DNA of 64,000 bases. Origin: Rosa chinensis. Its lineage: Eukaryota; Streptophyta; Magnoliopsida; Rosales; Rosaceae. The notes beneath the pieces are model-generated. The model saw only the letters and a program-made list of their open reading frames with translations. It searched no databases and had not been told where the DNA came from. The stretch covers positions 21,739,001 through 21,803,000 of the forward strand of contig NC_037094.1 in the NCBI RefSeq assembly GCF_002994745.2, in the 5' to 3' direction. Within the stretch, counting starts at the first letter, position 1. The number at the start of each line of letters is the position of its first letter. A program made the position numbers and the translations under genes. Below, in pieces: positions 46,911-56,414 of the stretch.

Positions 46911-46914
46911 CCTA

Positions 46915-47165
46915 ATAATACCCAGTAACCATATTATTGCCCCCCAGTAATCATATTATTGCTCCCCAAAAATCATATTATTGCCTCCCAAAAATCATAT
47001 TATTGCCTCCAATAATCATATTATTGCCGTCCAGTGAATTGTATGAACTCCCAAAACCAAAATGAATACACTACAGGCACAATTGATCAATTTATAATCA
47101 TATTATTGTCTCCCAATAATCATATTATTGCCTCCTAATAATCATATTATTGCCCCAATAATCAT
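46915..47165. repeat. Palindromic minisatellite AATAATCATATTATTGCC
   Basis: About ten units of 20-24 bp, each containing the near-perfect palindrome AATAATCATATTATT, joined by GCCTCCC-like spacers. The array resumes at 49036-49062, on the far side of the LTR insertion. Confidence 0.92.
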
Positions 47166-48971
47166 TGATAGGAGCATTTTAATGCGATGTTTTAATAGTT
47201 ATTTCCTCATATTTTGCTTAGTTATTTCCTTAAATAAATAAATTTTAATTTAATTTTTATTTTCTAGGTACCTTGGAATAAATGGAGCTGAAATGAGCTG
47301 AAATGAAGAATTGGAGTTTTCCTGGTCCGACTAGGAATCTCAGTCAACGCAGGAATCCTGATGAGGCTAGGAAACCTGAAGGCATTAGGAGACAACATGA
47401 TGACATGGGAGATATTTTGGGAGATTAAATCTGATTTTTGCATGGAAAATCAAGGAGATTACGTGGAGAATATCAAGGGAGAATTTTAAGGAAGAAAAGA
47501 TTCAAAACAAGTCCAAATTCGTTCCTCAATTCCCTCAAGATATGTTGGTTGAAATTAGAGAATAAAATCTGCAATTTTAATGTGAAAATCAAGAGAAAAT
47601 CAAGGGGAGAATGTTAAGGATAAAGCCATGGAGAGATTTAAGGGAGAAAAAGTCCAAAATGAGTCCGGATACATTGTCTAGGTTCATGCCTAGATATTTG
47701 ACCGAAAATGGTGAATAAAATCATATTAAATCTTGGGAAAATCAGCAATAATATATTTGGAAAGATTATGGATTTATTTTGGAGCTTTTTGATTGGTTGA
47801 GTGACATGGCAAAGCTGACTTGGCATTAATTTATTGGTTGGAGCTATGTGGTGCAACCAGAAAATTCCTTAGAAATTAAATTCATGAAGCCTTGCCTTCC
47901 CCTATATAAAACCACAACAACACCACACCACAACACACCTCTTCATTCAGAAAATTCTCTCCATTCTCTAGTCTTCAGAAGCTCTGCGTCTCAAGCAAGG
48001 AGGAGAAGAAGTCATGCAATACATCAAGATCCTATCCACCATCCACCCTTGTGTCGTCCCTAGAAGATTGCTTGCTTTCAAGGATCTTCGAGTTCTTCAT
48101 CTCAAGGCTTGTCATCCATCTTTCACGGTGTATTTCATACTTTCTTTTATTTTCCTTTGTTTGATTCGTAGAGTTATGAATTCTAGTTAACATGACGTTA
48201 AGGGCAAAGTTTAAAGCCCGTTTATATGTTTTGAAATAAATTTGTGATTTCTTTATGTTGATTTATATGTTGCTTATGTGAGATTGCTTGATTGATTTTG
48301 GATTACAGAAAACTTTTGCATGTTTATGTTCTTTGGTGGCCAACTTAGGATATATGCATGTAATTGGAGCTAATTTAAGTAGTGAAGGCTTTGGACAAAA
48401 GTCGAAATCAATTAAGGAGGATTGCAAATAGGTCAACTTATTCATAACTAGGTTGTGCACTTTGGTTGACATCCTTTCTTTGTTCTTCATGTATTGAATG
48501 TGTTCTTGAGTAGCTAGCTTTCTAGACTATGATTGCATGTTCAATAGGTTTAATTTAGGTGCTTTCACTTAGATTAATTATTCAAGGAAAGTAAAATATG
48601 AGAAATCGTTTGCTTTCTAACGTTTCACATGGTCAACTTCTTTCTCATGATATAGAAAATCAACTCTAGGAATTGTGATTGGATTTCTTGCATGATTGTG
48701 GTTTTGATCTTTGTTCCTTTCGTTCCACCCGTATATATATGTTTTTTACATTTTCTTTATTTTATTTATTTAATTTTTGATTTAATAATCCTAAAACCCC
48801 CTTTTGTTTGTTTTATTTTTGTAAATAAATACTTTATACTTATTTTAATTCTTTAGTTGTTTTTGCAATGACATGTGTACCCTCAATCCCCTGTTAGAAT
48901 GATCCCTATTTACCATATACTAACGATGACATTTTCAGGGTTAAATTGCGCACTTACTTCAAGCGTTATCA
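47166..48971 (+). mobile_element. Solo-type LTR (1.8 kb)
   Basis: It starts TGATAGGAGCATTTTAATGC and ends GCGTTATCA, with the short inverted repeat TGATA/TATCA typical of LTRs. It is followed by AATTT and a primer-binding site. No second LTR, PPT, gag or pol is present. The region has LTR-like promoter texture (TATATAAAACC near 47900). A tract at 47880-48130 reads like a transcribed leader. Style suggests a Ty3/Gypsy (Tat/Athila-like) LTR, not verified. Confidence 0.85.
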
Positions 48972-48976
48972 ATTTT

Positions 48977-49035
48977 TGGCGCCGTTGCCGGGGATCGAAC
49001 CCGGGTCACCCGCGTGACAGGCGGGAATACTTACC
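48977..49035 (-). other. 59-nt copy of tRNA-Asp(GUC) 3' portion attached to the LTR
   Basis: Directly after the LTR and a five-base spacer comes TGGCGCCGTTGCCGGGGATC, and it continues for 59 nt in all. On the minus strand it is the tRNA-Asp sequence from the D-loop through the GTC anticodon (CCTGTCACGCGGG), the T-arm GGTTCGATCCC and the acceptor end with CCA. The CCA shows it derives from a mature tRNA. A normal primer-binding site is only about 12-20 nt. It lacks the 5' acceptor strand and the A box half, so it is not a functional tRNA gene. Confidence 0.9.
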
Positions 49036-49520
49036 CTCCAATAATCATATTATTGCCCTCAAATGAACCAAAATGAATACATTACAGATACAAAAAAATA
49101 AAAAATAAAAAAATAAAAAAAAATCTCATTATACCAAAAAAAAAAGAATCCTCTGGGCACCCACCGGATTGTGAGGCAGATGCAGGAGTTGTCGGGGCGT
49201 GTTTTAGGGTGACGGCGACGTTGGAGAGGAGTCGATTCGGGCTGGGTTCGGAGTTGGGGGTTGAGTTGTGGCTGTGGGCCTTGGATCGGTGGATCTGTGG
49301 TTTGGTTGTTGGTGACGCCGGAGGTGGATTGATTAAGGTGTTGACCTGATGCAGTGCTCCGATCTTGGGGCTGGCTTGGGGGACCCATGACGGTTGAGAT
49401 CTTCTCTGATGGCGGTGGAGACTTGATGGAGGTGGTGGCCCGAAGCTGGAGGTGGGGCGCCGGAGCAGCCATGGTACAGAGAGATAGAGAGAGACCGAAG
49501 CCGGAGGTGGTGCGCGACAC

Positions 49521-49521
<1 letters not shown>

Positions 49522-49587
<66 letters not shown>
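49522..49587. repeat. GA microsatellite, about 33 units
   Basis: Uninterrupted (AG)n near the right end of the MULE. The leucine/serine-repeat frames on the opposite strand are by-products. Confidence 0.97.
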
Positions 49588-49588
<1 letters not shown>

Positions 49589-49718
49589 TGAGAGGAAAGA
49601 GTTATTATAGGAGACAAAATTGTCACTAAAAGTTAGATTGGGTAAATGGGTTCTTGCTGGAGTAAGTGGGCAATTTTTAGTCTAAAATTAGGTAAGTGGT
49701 CACGGCCCCTAATTCTTA

Positions 49719-50398
49719 AGCAATATGTGTGTTAGTTCACTGCCATATTCTTAGTTTCTTACACATAACCGTCATTTATACTTTAATTTTCTTTGAGACA
49801 ACAGTATATCAAATATTGATCAAAGTGAAGTTAGTACTAAATGAGTTGCAGGCTTGCAGCTGACCTCATCTATCCTTTTGGTAGTTTCCTGACCTCATCT
49901 ATCCTTTTGGTAGTTTCCTTCATACAATACTGATCAACTCGCTGAAGTCATATCATAAATTAAGAAAATGTCAGCCTACTCCCCCCAAAAACTTCAATTG
50001 AAATTAAACTGTATGTGTTGCAATAAATGATACTATCTTTAAATTCTTAGTATAAGCTGCTAGTGATCGTTTATTGATTTATTTGTGAATGTTTCTTCAG
50101 GTACACCTAAAGACTTTCTTCCCATCTTAGTGTGACTTTTAGAAGAGTAACCAGAAAGGCCACTCATTTGACAAATACGATAGGCAATCACTTGACCAAT
50201 GTTTAATATAGTGCTTACATGAGAAAATTAACATTTACTTTCAGGCCTAAAAGAATGAAGGCTACCTTGAGGTACAAATTTGTCTTACAAAAGATGAGTT
50301 TAGAAAACAGTAATACACATACTAAAAGAATATCTGTTTGGGAGCCAAAGAATTAATATAAACACATTCGTTAAAGCTCTGATGAACTGATAGGTTGT
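49719..50398. other. Intergenic; contains a 29-bp tandem duplication
   Basis: CTGACCTCATCTATCC and TTTTGGTAGTTTC occur twice head to tail at about 49861-49919. No gene recognised. May hold the 3' UTR of the minus-strand exons to the right. Confidence 0.5.
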
Positions 50399-51565
50399 TC
50401 ATTCAGCTTTAACCAACTGATCTTCTAAATATTCAAGTAGCCTCTGTGTTCTCTGCCTTGCACCAATCAGTCCAACCTGACAAAAGAACATGGACAATAT
50501 ATAATACAGTTAGATTGTTAAGTATTTCCCTGGGGAACCACATGAACCACCATGCTTGTGACAATATTGGAGATGATCCATACAATATAATGAAATTGAC
50601 AGAATATGCTGTGTTTGCGTTCGGATTTTTGTGTCATAGTGCCGTATTTTGCTGTGCCGTATTGGCAAAGCTGAAACAATAAAATGACATGATTAACCAC
50701 ATGATCAAAAAGCATGACCAGGAAACACGAATTGCCAGCCATAGACCTAACTATCACCAAATTGCCTCAACAAGATTGATTGGTGAACCACAAACCACCT
50801 TGGACTAACTGTGTTATTACTGTTAGTCTCCAACTTGATTTACTCAAATAATGCATAATACACACACGCAAGTACAGCAGAAAAATTTCTACTAATAACT
50901 ATTTATATGATAGAAATAATTGAAAGGAAATGATATTTACCGCGGAACTTAGCTTCGACACTCTCCCCATGATCCCATCATCAATTCGCCCCATAAAATG
51001 CTTTGACCTCCTGTAATAGTAATATGTGTCTTGAAAAGCTTCAGAAAAGTAGCTTAAAAACTGGAATTAAATGTCAAAACTAGTTTTCCCCTTCTAAGGT
51101 TTAAAATAGGAAAGGATAGAAATGAGAATTCATGCCTTTAAATAGACCCTGACGTAGTGACATTACAGGGCATCCACTATATGCTTCTTCATTCTTCATG
51201 GTAAGCATCCCAAGCATTTCACAAATACGCAGCGGCAGATCAATCTTACACCGGCCTTCTGGACTTGTTTCGTTGAGCTTGCTTGCAGGCTTATCTCAAA
51301 CAAGATAATATCAGCAACAGCAACAAGGCACCAAGTATAACGCAAATGTTGAAGGTGGAACAAAGAATTGTCAGAACAATTGAAGATACAATGTCAAATT
51401 AGAGCACGCAGAATATTCAAGTTCTGAAGCATAACATTAATAAAAATATGGCTAATTTATTTCATGTTACTCGTTGCAAACTGCATACTACTTACAGTGA
51501 ATTTAAATGGAGTCTGGCAATGTCTGTTTCAGCAATTAGCCTGCCCTGTTGAAATATTTCACTGA
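50399..51565 (-). CDS. Last exons of an unrecognised multi-exon gene
   Basis: Four exon-like segments lie in order on the minus strand. 51565-51494 reads LSEIFQQGRLIAETDIARLH, with a GTTAG acceptor and GTAAGT donor. About 51306-51148 reads CKIDLPLRICEMLGMLTMKN and CPVMSLRQGLFK. 51010-50941 reads SKHFMGRIDDGIMGRVSKLS. 50476-50399 reads VGLIGARQRTQRLLEYLEDQ, then LVKAE and a stop. The last two have clean splice sites and compatible phase. The junctions of the second segment do not resolve cleanly (possible GC donor or a mutation). I do not recognise the protein. It may be an intact gene whose upstream exons I missed, or a fragment. Confidence 0.45.
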
Positions 51566-51645
51566 GCCTAACAAATAAGCATAAAAACATTAATTAGAAT
51601 CAGTATGAAACTTGAAAAATGGATAATTACATGTTATGATGCTTA

Positions 51646-51649
<4 letters not shown>

Positions 51650-51681
<32 letters not shown>

Positions 51682-51912
51682 ATTGTATTGGCAATATAAC
51701 TAGGCAAACCAGAAAGAGTGAGTTGATTGTATTGACATTGTAACAAGATGCTTGGCAAATGAACACATACCGTGCCAACAGTCGGCATCTTTTTCTTTTT
51801 CTCCATCATCATTATCATCTGCCTCCTCTGCTATTTGTACTCTTTCTGGGTTGGACACCTTCGGAAGAAATCTTCAACTCAATCTCGCAGCGACTGACAT
51901 CATTTAACAGTC
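51650..51912 (-). pseudogene. Duplicated 3' scrap of the CNL resistance gene
   Basis: Aligns with 56450-56700, the end of the CNL gene's fourth exon and the adjoining intron. Shared sequence includes GAACACATACC, CATCTTTTTCTTTTTCTCC, CTATTTGTACTCTTTCTGG and GAAATCTTCAACTCAATC. The peptide reads ERVQIAEEADDNDDGEKEKD versus EEVDDNGDGEKEKDEDVG in the gene. It also carries the downstream TA microsatellite (51647-51679). No NB-ARC or LRR sequence accompanies it. Confidence 0.85.
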
Positions 51913-51949
51913 TTGATCAGCTTGGCTTGAAAATGTGTTCTTAAAAAAG

Positions 51950-52940
51950 AGAGATAGCCCACAATCCCTATAAATTATCTTTTGGATACTCAAAAGAAAA
52001 GATGCTTTAAATAAGAAGATTTAAGTACTGTTAAAAGTCCTAAACCAATGAAGACCTTACTGCAATATATTTATTTTCATCAACTCTCTTGTCATATGAC
52101 CTGACCTATCTCCACGAATAGGTCCAAATTTTGTGCTTGTAAATTTGATACACTTGAAATATCAAAGGAAAATAACCATTCACAAACAAGGCATGGGCTT
52201 CTACCTTGTCATGGGCACATGGGAATGCCAAACAAATTACATACACTAACCAACTTACTTAAGTGTAAGAGTTCTTATTTCAAGGCTATTAAGAGAAAAA
52301 ATAGCACAACATTTTTTTATCTGTGAGAAAGTTTATGGCTTAAGCTATATAGAGATATAAATTTAACAGAAATACCAGAAAGGAGAAGGGAAGAGTTTAA
52401 TAGCCCAGTTTATGCCACTCAATTTAAAAGGATGCAGATATATAGGGAAGAAAGAGTGTTACCAATTGACAAGCATAAGATGTGAATATAATGCCTTCTC
52501 GAAGTGGGGTAGTTTATTGTTGGAGTGAAGAACCTGCGTAAATGCGATAAAGAATTTTAACATGATATAAAAGAATCCTACGGATCAAATTACCAATTCT
52601 GCCCACAATAACAGATTTTCTCTCTTAAAACATAAAAGCTAAACAATTGTACTGGAGAAAAAGGGTTTCTAGGAATCAAATTAGACCTTCTTTTCCATTC
52701 AAGTGACCTAGAGGTGTTAATTACAAGGACAACAATCAAGTTCGGCAATATATGCAGACATCAACATCGAAGGGAATAAGAGGCAATATGAAGTTTATAT
52801 GATGAAGAGAAATTCTCCTTCATACCATCCCAACATTCAATAGCCCCAACATAAATTAGACTAGAAAGAAACTCAGCTGAAATCAGCTACAACTAAAGCC
52901 AATTGGAGTAAAAATCATGATAGAGCAATTTGTAAAGCTA
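51950..52940. other. Intergenic or intronic, nothing recognised
   Basis: Lies between the resistance-gene scrap and the PIG-L exons. The missing PIG-L exons were specifically looked for on the minus strand and not found. Confidence 0.5.
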
Positions 52941-52947
52941 TGCTTAC

Positions 52948-53205
52948 ATGGACTCATCATCTGGGTGGGAAACAACCAGCAACACATTTCTCTTCTTGGC
53001 ACTGCCACCTGATATCATAAACACATTATACTAAACCAATAGTCAAAAAGCACCCTGTAAAATACAAAGCTCCTGCAGACCACCCACCATTATTAGAATC
53101 ATTCACAAAAGCACCCTTGGAAGGTGAGTATGCACCATGGAGAATTTTGAACAGAAAAGCTATCCAAATTACAATCATAGAAGAGATAATTAATAACCAC
53201 GCCAT
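52948..53205 (-). pseudogene. PIG-L (GlcNAc-PI de-N-acetylase), first two exons only
   Basis: Exon 1 (53205-53088) encodes MAWLLIISSMIVIWIAFLFK, an N-terminal membrane anchor, then ILHGAYSPSKGAFVNDSNNG. Exon 2 (53008-52948) begins after a TATCAG acceptor and reads GSAKKRNVLLVVSHPDDESM, then a GTAAGC donor. VVSHPDDES is the zinc-binding motif of the PIG-L family (usually AHPDDE). The enzyme deacetylates GlcNAc-PI, the second step of GPI-anchor synthesis, on the cytosolic ER face. The family is about 250 residues, and only about 60 are present. Exons 3 onward were not found, so the copy seems truncated, though a long intron leading beyond my recognition cannot be excluded. Confidence 0.85.
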
Positions 53206-53209
53206 CTCA

Positions 53210-54000
53210 AATGCACCTGCCGACAGTAAAGAACATAACTTTTTTCAGCAATACCCAATTCATAAAACGAAACAACTAATATTGATTATCCTGCAGTAAA
53301 CTGAAACACCTATAAGGCTATTATGCTGAAGGCTGTGTCTTCAATATCAGAAATCATCAATGGCAGTGCGGATTTGATAGCAAGTTACAAACTACAGAGT
53401 CTATGATGGGTTTAAGGAACCTCATAAATCAATAAGAACACCGAATTATGGATCATTACTGTACATAAAGTGAAGCCCAAATGCAATGGAAAAAGATTGA
53501 TAAGATCAAAACAAAGAGAAAGATATTACCAGTCAGGGGAACACAAGGGAGTCAATTAAAACAGACTCTAAAATGCAAGATGATTCTAAACAGCTCTAAA
53601 ACGCAAGATCCTAAAATTGAATACATTACTGTAATGCTCACAAATGCCTACCCTACCAAATTCCCAAGGCAGTTTCAATAGCAATTGGTGAAGTCCTGTA
53701 CTAAGAAAGTGTACTAAACCCCTATTAAACCCTTGCCCCTCTTCTTTGGTACACAAATACATTCATTTGCTTTGTAAGATGAGAAAAAATATAGATACGG
53801 TATAGATTGAAGGGAAATTGTTTACTGAAATGGTCTTATGCCTTTGCAACTTTTGAGAACCAATCAGCTTAAATATGTAATTAAAAATTCATACACAACA
53901 CAAACCAATCCAGAAACTCATAAAGGTAGGTTGATACAGAGATCATTATATTAAGAGGCTAATCTCATCAAACTGGGAATCAAATCTCTCTCACTCTCAG
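53210..54000. other. Upstream region of the PIG-L fragment, nothing recognised
   Basis: No further exon or element boundary was seen. It may include the original promoter of the PIG-L gene. Confidence 0.4.
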
Positions 54001-54047
54001 GTTTGGTGGGGGGTTCACATCATATCAATGCAAAGAAGAAGAAGAAG

Positions 54048-54251
54048 ATGGCAATAAGAGATGAGACCATTATGCTAGCGATATTGGTTTTCAGCTTGAC
54101 ATGCATAAACTCAGTCAAAGTTGCAGCACAGACCCTAGACCAGCTTTTGCAAAAGAGATTCATTGACACCCACATGGAAACAGATGGATCAAATGGTACA
54201 AACAAATCAAACAAAACACCATGTTCGTACGGACAGTACTTCATTTCATAA
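54048..54251 (+). CDS. Possible small secreted peptide
   Basis: Starting at the ATG at 54048, MAIRDETIMLAILVFSLTCI is followed by NSVKVAAQT. This is a plausible signal peptide with cleavage after VAA. The mature part is about 40 residues, with the potential N-glycosylation sites NGT and NKS and a single cysteine. An in-frame ATG at 54003 would add a lysine run and spoil the signal, so the later start is preferred. No family recognised, and no downstream splice donor or polyadenylation evidence. The opposite strand also holds an open frame. Could be chance. Confidence 0.35.
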   Translation: MAIRDETIMLAILVFSLTCINSVKVAAQTLDQLLQKRFIDTHMETDGSNGTNKSNKTPCSYGQYFIS

Positions 54252-54278
54252 CATATAAGCAAATTGAGAGTGTAATAC

Positions 54279-54495
54279 CTTCAATGGAATCCCTGGGGAT
54301 CTTGAAACTCCTTCATCCGTCTGTAAATCAAAATCCAATAAATTGGTTTTTCATTTATCAGAAAACATATAACATGTCCAGATGAGAAAATAGATTTGTT
54401 TTCACTTATATGCAATGACCCAACTCAGTATGAATATGTGTGCCACCAACACGAGTTAGTAGGTTGACGTCAATATTTCCAGGCAACCCATCAAT
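54279..54495 (-). pseudogene. Two orphan exons of an unrecognised gene
   Basis: A minus-strand segment begins after a CATAG acceptor at 54495 and reads IDGLPGNIDVNLLTRVGGTH. A second (54320-54279, exactly 42 bp) lies between TTTACAG and GTATTA and reads TDEGVSRSPGIPLK. Their coding style is convincing, but the family is unknown to me. They may belong to the PIG-L fragment's former neighbour. The motif CAATGACCCAACTCAGTATG occurs twice here (54414 and 54527). Confidence 0.4.
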
Positions 54496-55023
54496 CTATG
54501 CTCACAATTTTTCAAGAATTAAATCAATGACCCAACTCAGTATGATTCGTCAAAATCCAGATGAACAAATGAAACTAAAGGGGGTGTATTGTATATGGAA
54601 TTAGTGGAACTTTTAAAGAAATTTATGAAATTTAAAAGTCTGGGTGTATTCAATATAGACTTTTAACAGTCCATTAAAGTCTTGAGGTATTCAATTAAGA
54701 TTTTTAAAGACTTCATGAATTCCACCAAAATCTAGGGGTATTCAATTAGAATTTTTAAAAATGAATAAAAGTACAGAGGTATTCAAAATATCATTCATAC
54801 TTATGGAATTAGAAAATCATGGATAATCATGGACTTTGTAGTGTTAACTATACATACCAAACTCTAATAATTTTCCAGCCTCCAGACCAAAGATTTCAAA
54901 AAGTCTATCAAAGTTTCCTCTTCAAAAAAAAAAAAAAAAGGTCTTTCAAAGTTCTTCTCTCCACGCACGAAGAAGTATCATCTCTCTTTCTTAATTTTTT
55001 GTCTTTTCTCTAATCTTTTATGA

Positions 55024-55269
55024 GGGTAAGGCTATGGTATGTTAATGTTTCTTATACATCAACTTTTTTTATTACTTTGAGGACTCATTTTACCACTTTA
55101 ATGACTCATTTTATCACTTGAGAACTCATGTGGTAACTAAGAAAATTTGCTACTTTAAGGACTCATGTTACTACTTTGAGGACTAATATTACTATTTTGA
55201 GGACTCATTTTACCACTTTAAGGCAATTGTATGCATGTCATACGTTAACATATTGTAGAATTTCCCCTT
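55024..55269. mobile_element. Mutator-type MITE (246 bp) with a minisatellite
   Basis: Flanks CTTTTATGA (55015-55023) and TTTTTATGA (55270-55278), 8 of 9. Copy 1 has the uninterrupted site. Weak inverted ends share ATATGTTAAYGT. The core is a tandem array of about 24-bp units built on TTTGAGGACTCATTTTACCA. Confidence 0.75.
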
Positions 55270-55318
55270 TTTTTATGATATCAACCTTTTTTGATACCCA
55301 ACATGTTCATTGTAGTTG

Positions 55319-55537
55319 TTTTTTTTTTTTTTTTTTATTTGTCAATCACACGGTGTCCTCAAAGGCTTCCTAGGCCCAGAGACTAATCCGTGCTCGGGGA
55401 TCTTGTCAGAACGCTTTCTCCCCCCGGCCACCAAGAATATATTGGGATTTAACTCCAATAAGCGTCGGTGAGATTCGAACCTGGGTGTGGGGGTTCCACA
55501 CCTGGAGGCTCTTACCAACTCGACCACCTGTGGTGGT
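55319..55537 (-). mobile_element. tRNA-derived SINE (219 bp)
   Basis: A perfect 15-bp target duplication TGTTCATTGTAGTTG (55304-55318 and 55538-55552) flanks it, and copy 1 of the host element shows the empty site. Minus-strand Pol III promoter parts are an A box TGGTCGAGTTGG (55526-55515) and a B box GGTTCGAATCT (55481-55471). A tRNA-unrelated body and a poly-A tail (plus-strand T run from 55319) follow. Mobilised by a LINE in trans. Confidence 0.95.
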
Positions 55538-56414
55538 TGTTCATTGTAGTTGTTGAATGTGATTTTTTTTTTTTTTTTTCAATTGTGATACTTTGAACCC
55601 TAATAGCAATAAAAATGATTTATGAAACCCTAAAACTCAAATATTGTGGTCTAACCCTAAAACCTTGAACCATACTAAATTTTATCTTATTAATTAATTA
55701 TTCTCATTAATTTGAATTTATATTATGGTTCAAAAAAAGGTTGAACAATTGAATTTCAATTAATTGATTATAGATCAAGACATTGACCAATATTGCTACA
55801 ATATATGTTAATCGGCGAAAACAAAATTGATGAGAATAATTAACCATAAACATCAAGTGATCTATATTGTATATTTATGTTGTTGGGAGATTAGGAATAA
55901 GAACAAATTCGCTAGACAGACTAACAATTATTTATTTGAGTCAATTTCTATTAGAAGATACTGGAGCATTGAAGAGACAACAAGTTATTATTTTGTTTTG
56001 TGTTTGAGCTGCATTTGTTTTAATCTTTTTTGTTTTTGTTTGTTTGTTTTTTTTTTAATATTTTGTACATCTTAGGAAATCTGTAGAAGTCATTCATAAT
56101 AAAGTATATAGATTTTCATGAATCAATAAAAGTCTGTTGCTAAAATCAATGGTTTTAAGAAATCCATAACAGTCTATCAACTTTTTAAAGAGTCTGTGGA
56201 TTTTTCAAAAAGTCTGTCATTTAAAAAAAATCTGCACAAATCCATATACAATACACCCCCATAAGCCTTGTAATTTATGGGAAACAAATGGAATTGAATT
56301 ACCAACCTTATCAATGAGGGAAGAATTTCAACCTCCTCGTTTGTTCTTCTTCTTCTTCTTCTACTCGCCGGAGTTGCGATTTTCAGAGTCGAAATTTTGT
56401 GTGGGTTTCGGTTT

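Larger units (their letters stand above)
46581..49709. mobile_element. Mutator-like element, invaded by an LTR (3.1 kb, originally about 1.26 kb)
   Basis: A perfect 9-bp duplication TAATTCTTA (46572-46580 and 49710-49718) flanks inverted ends of about 100 bp. These share CTAAAAATTGCCCACTTRCT-like sequence and CCATTTACCCAA. Inside are, from the left, a CCGG-rich repeat zone, an AT-rich palindromic minisatellite, the inserted LTR with tRNA copy, more minisatellite, a GC-rich zone and a GA microsatellite. No transposase was seen. Confidence 0.9.
54579..56261. mobile_element. Harbinger-like element, copy 2, inverted relative to copy 1
   Basis: Ends AGGGGGTGTATTGTATATGG and TGGGGGTGTATTGTATATGG, flanked by TAA (54576-54578 and 56262-56264). 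The sequence is the reverse complement of 24672-25824 apart from two insertions: a Mutator-type MITE and a SINE. Without these its length is about 1.19 kb versus 1.15 kb. It sits between the PIG-L region and the 3' end of the CNL gene. Confidence 0.8.

Noticed and set aside
46915..47165. CRISPR-like palindromic repeats
   Set aside because: No unique spacers. Tandem minisatellite inside a transposon.
48977..49035. tRNA-Asp gene on the minus strand
   Set aside because: It includes the CCA end, lacks the 5' acceptor strand and part of the D-arm, and abuts an LTR. It is a primer-derived copy, not a gene.
49059..49626. Proline/serine-rich proteins on the minus strand
   Set aside because: Overlapping frames through a GC-rich MULE tail and a GA microsatellite. 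No domain.
55430..55537. tRNA gene with A and B boxes
   Set aside because: The boxes belong to a SINE with poly-A and target duplications, and the region does not fold as a full tRNA.
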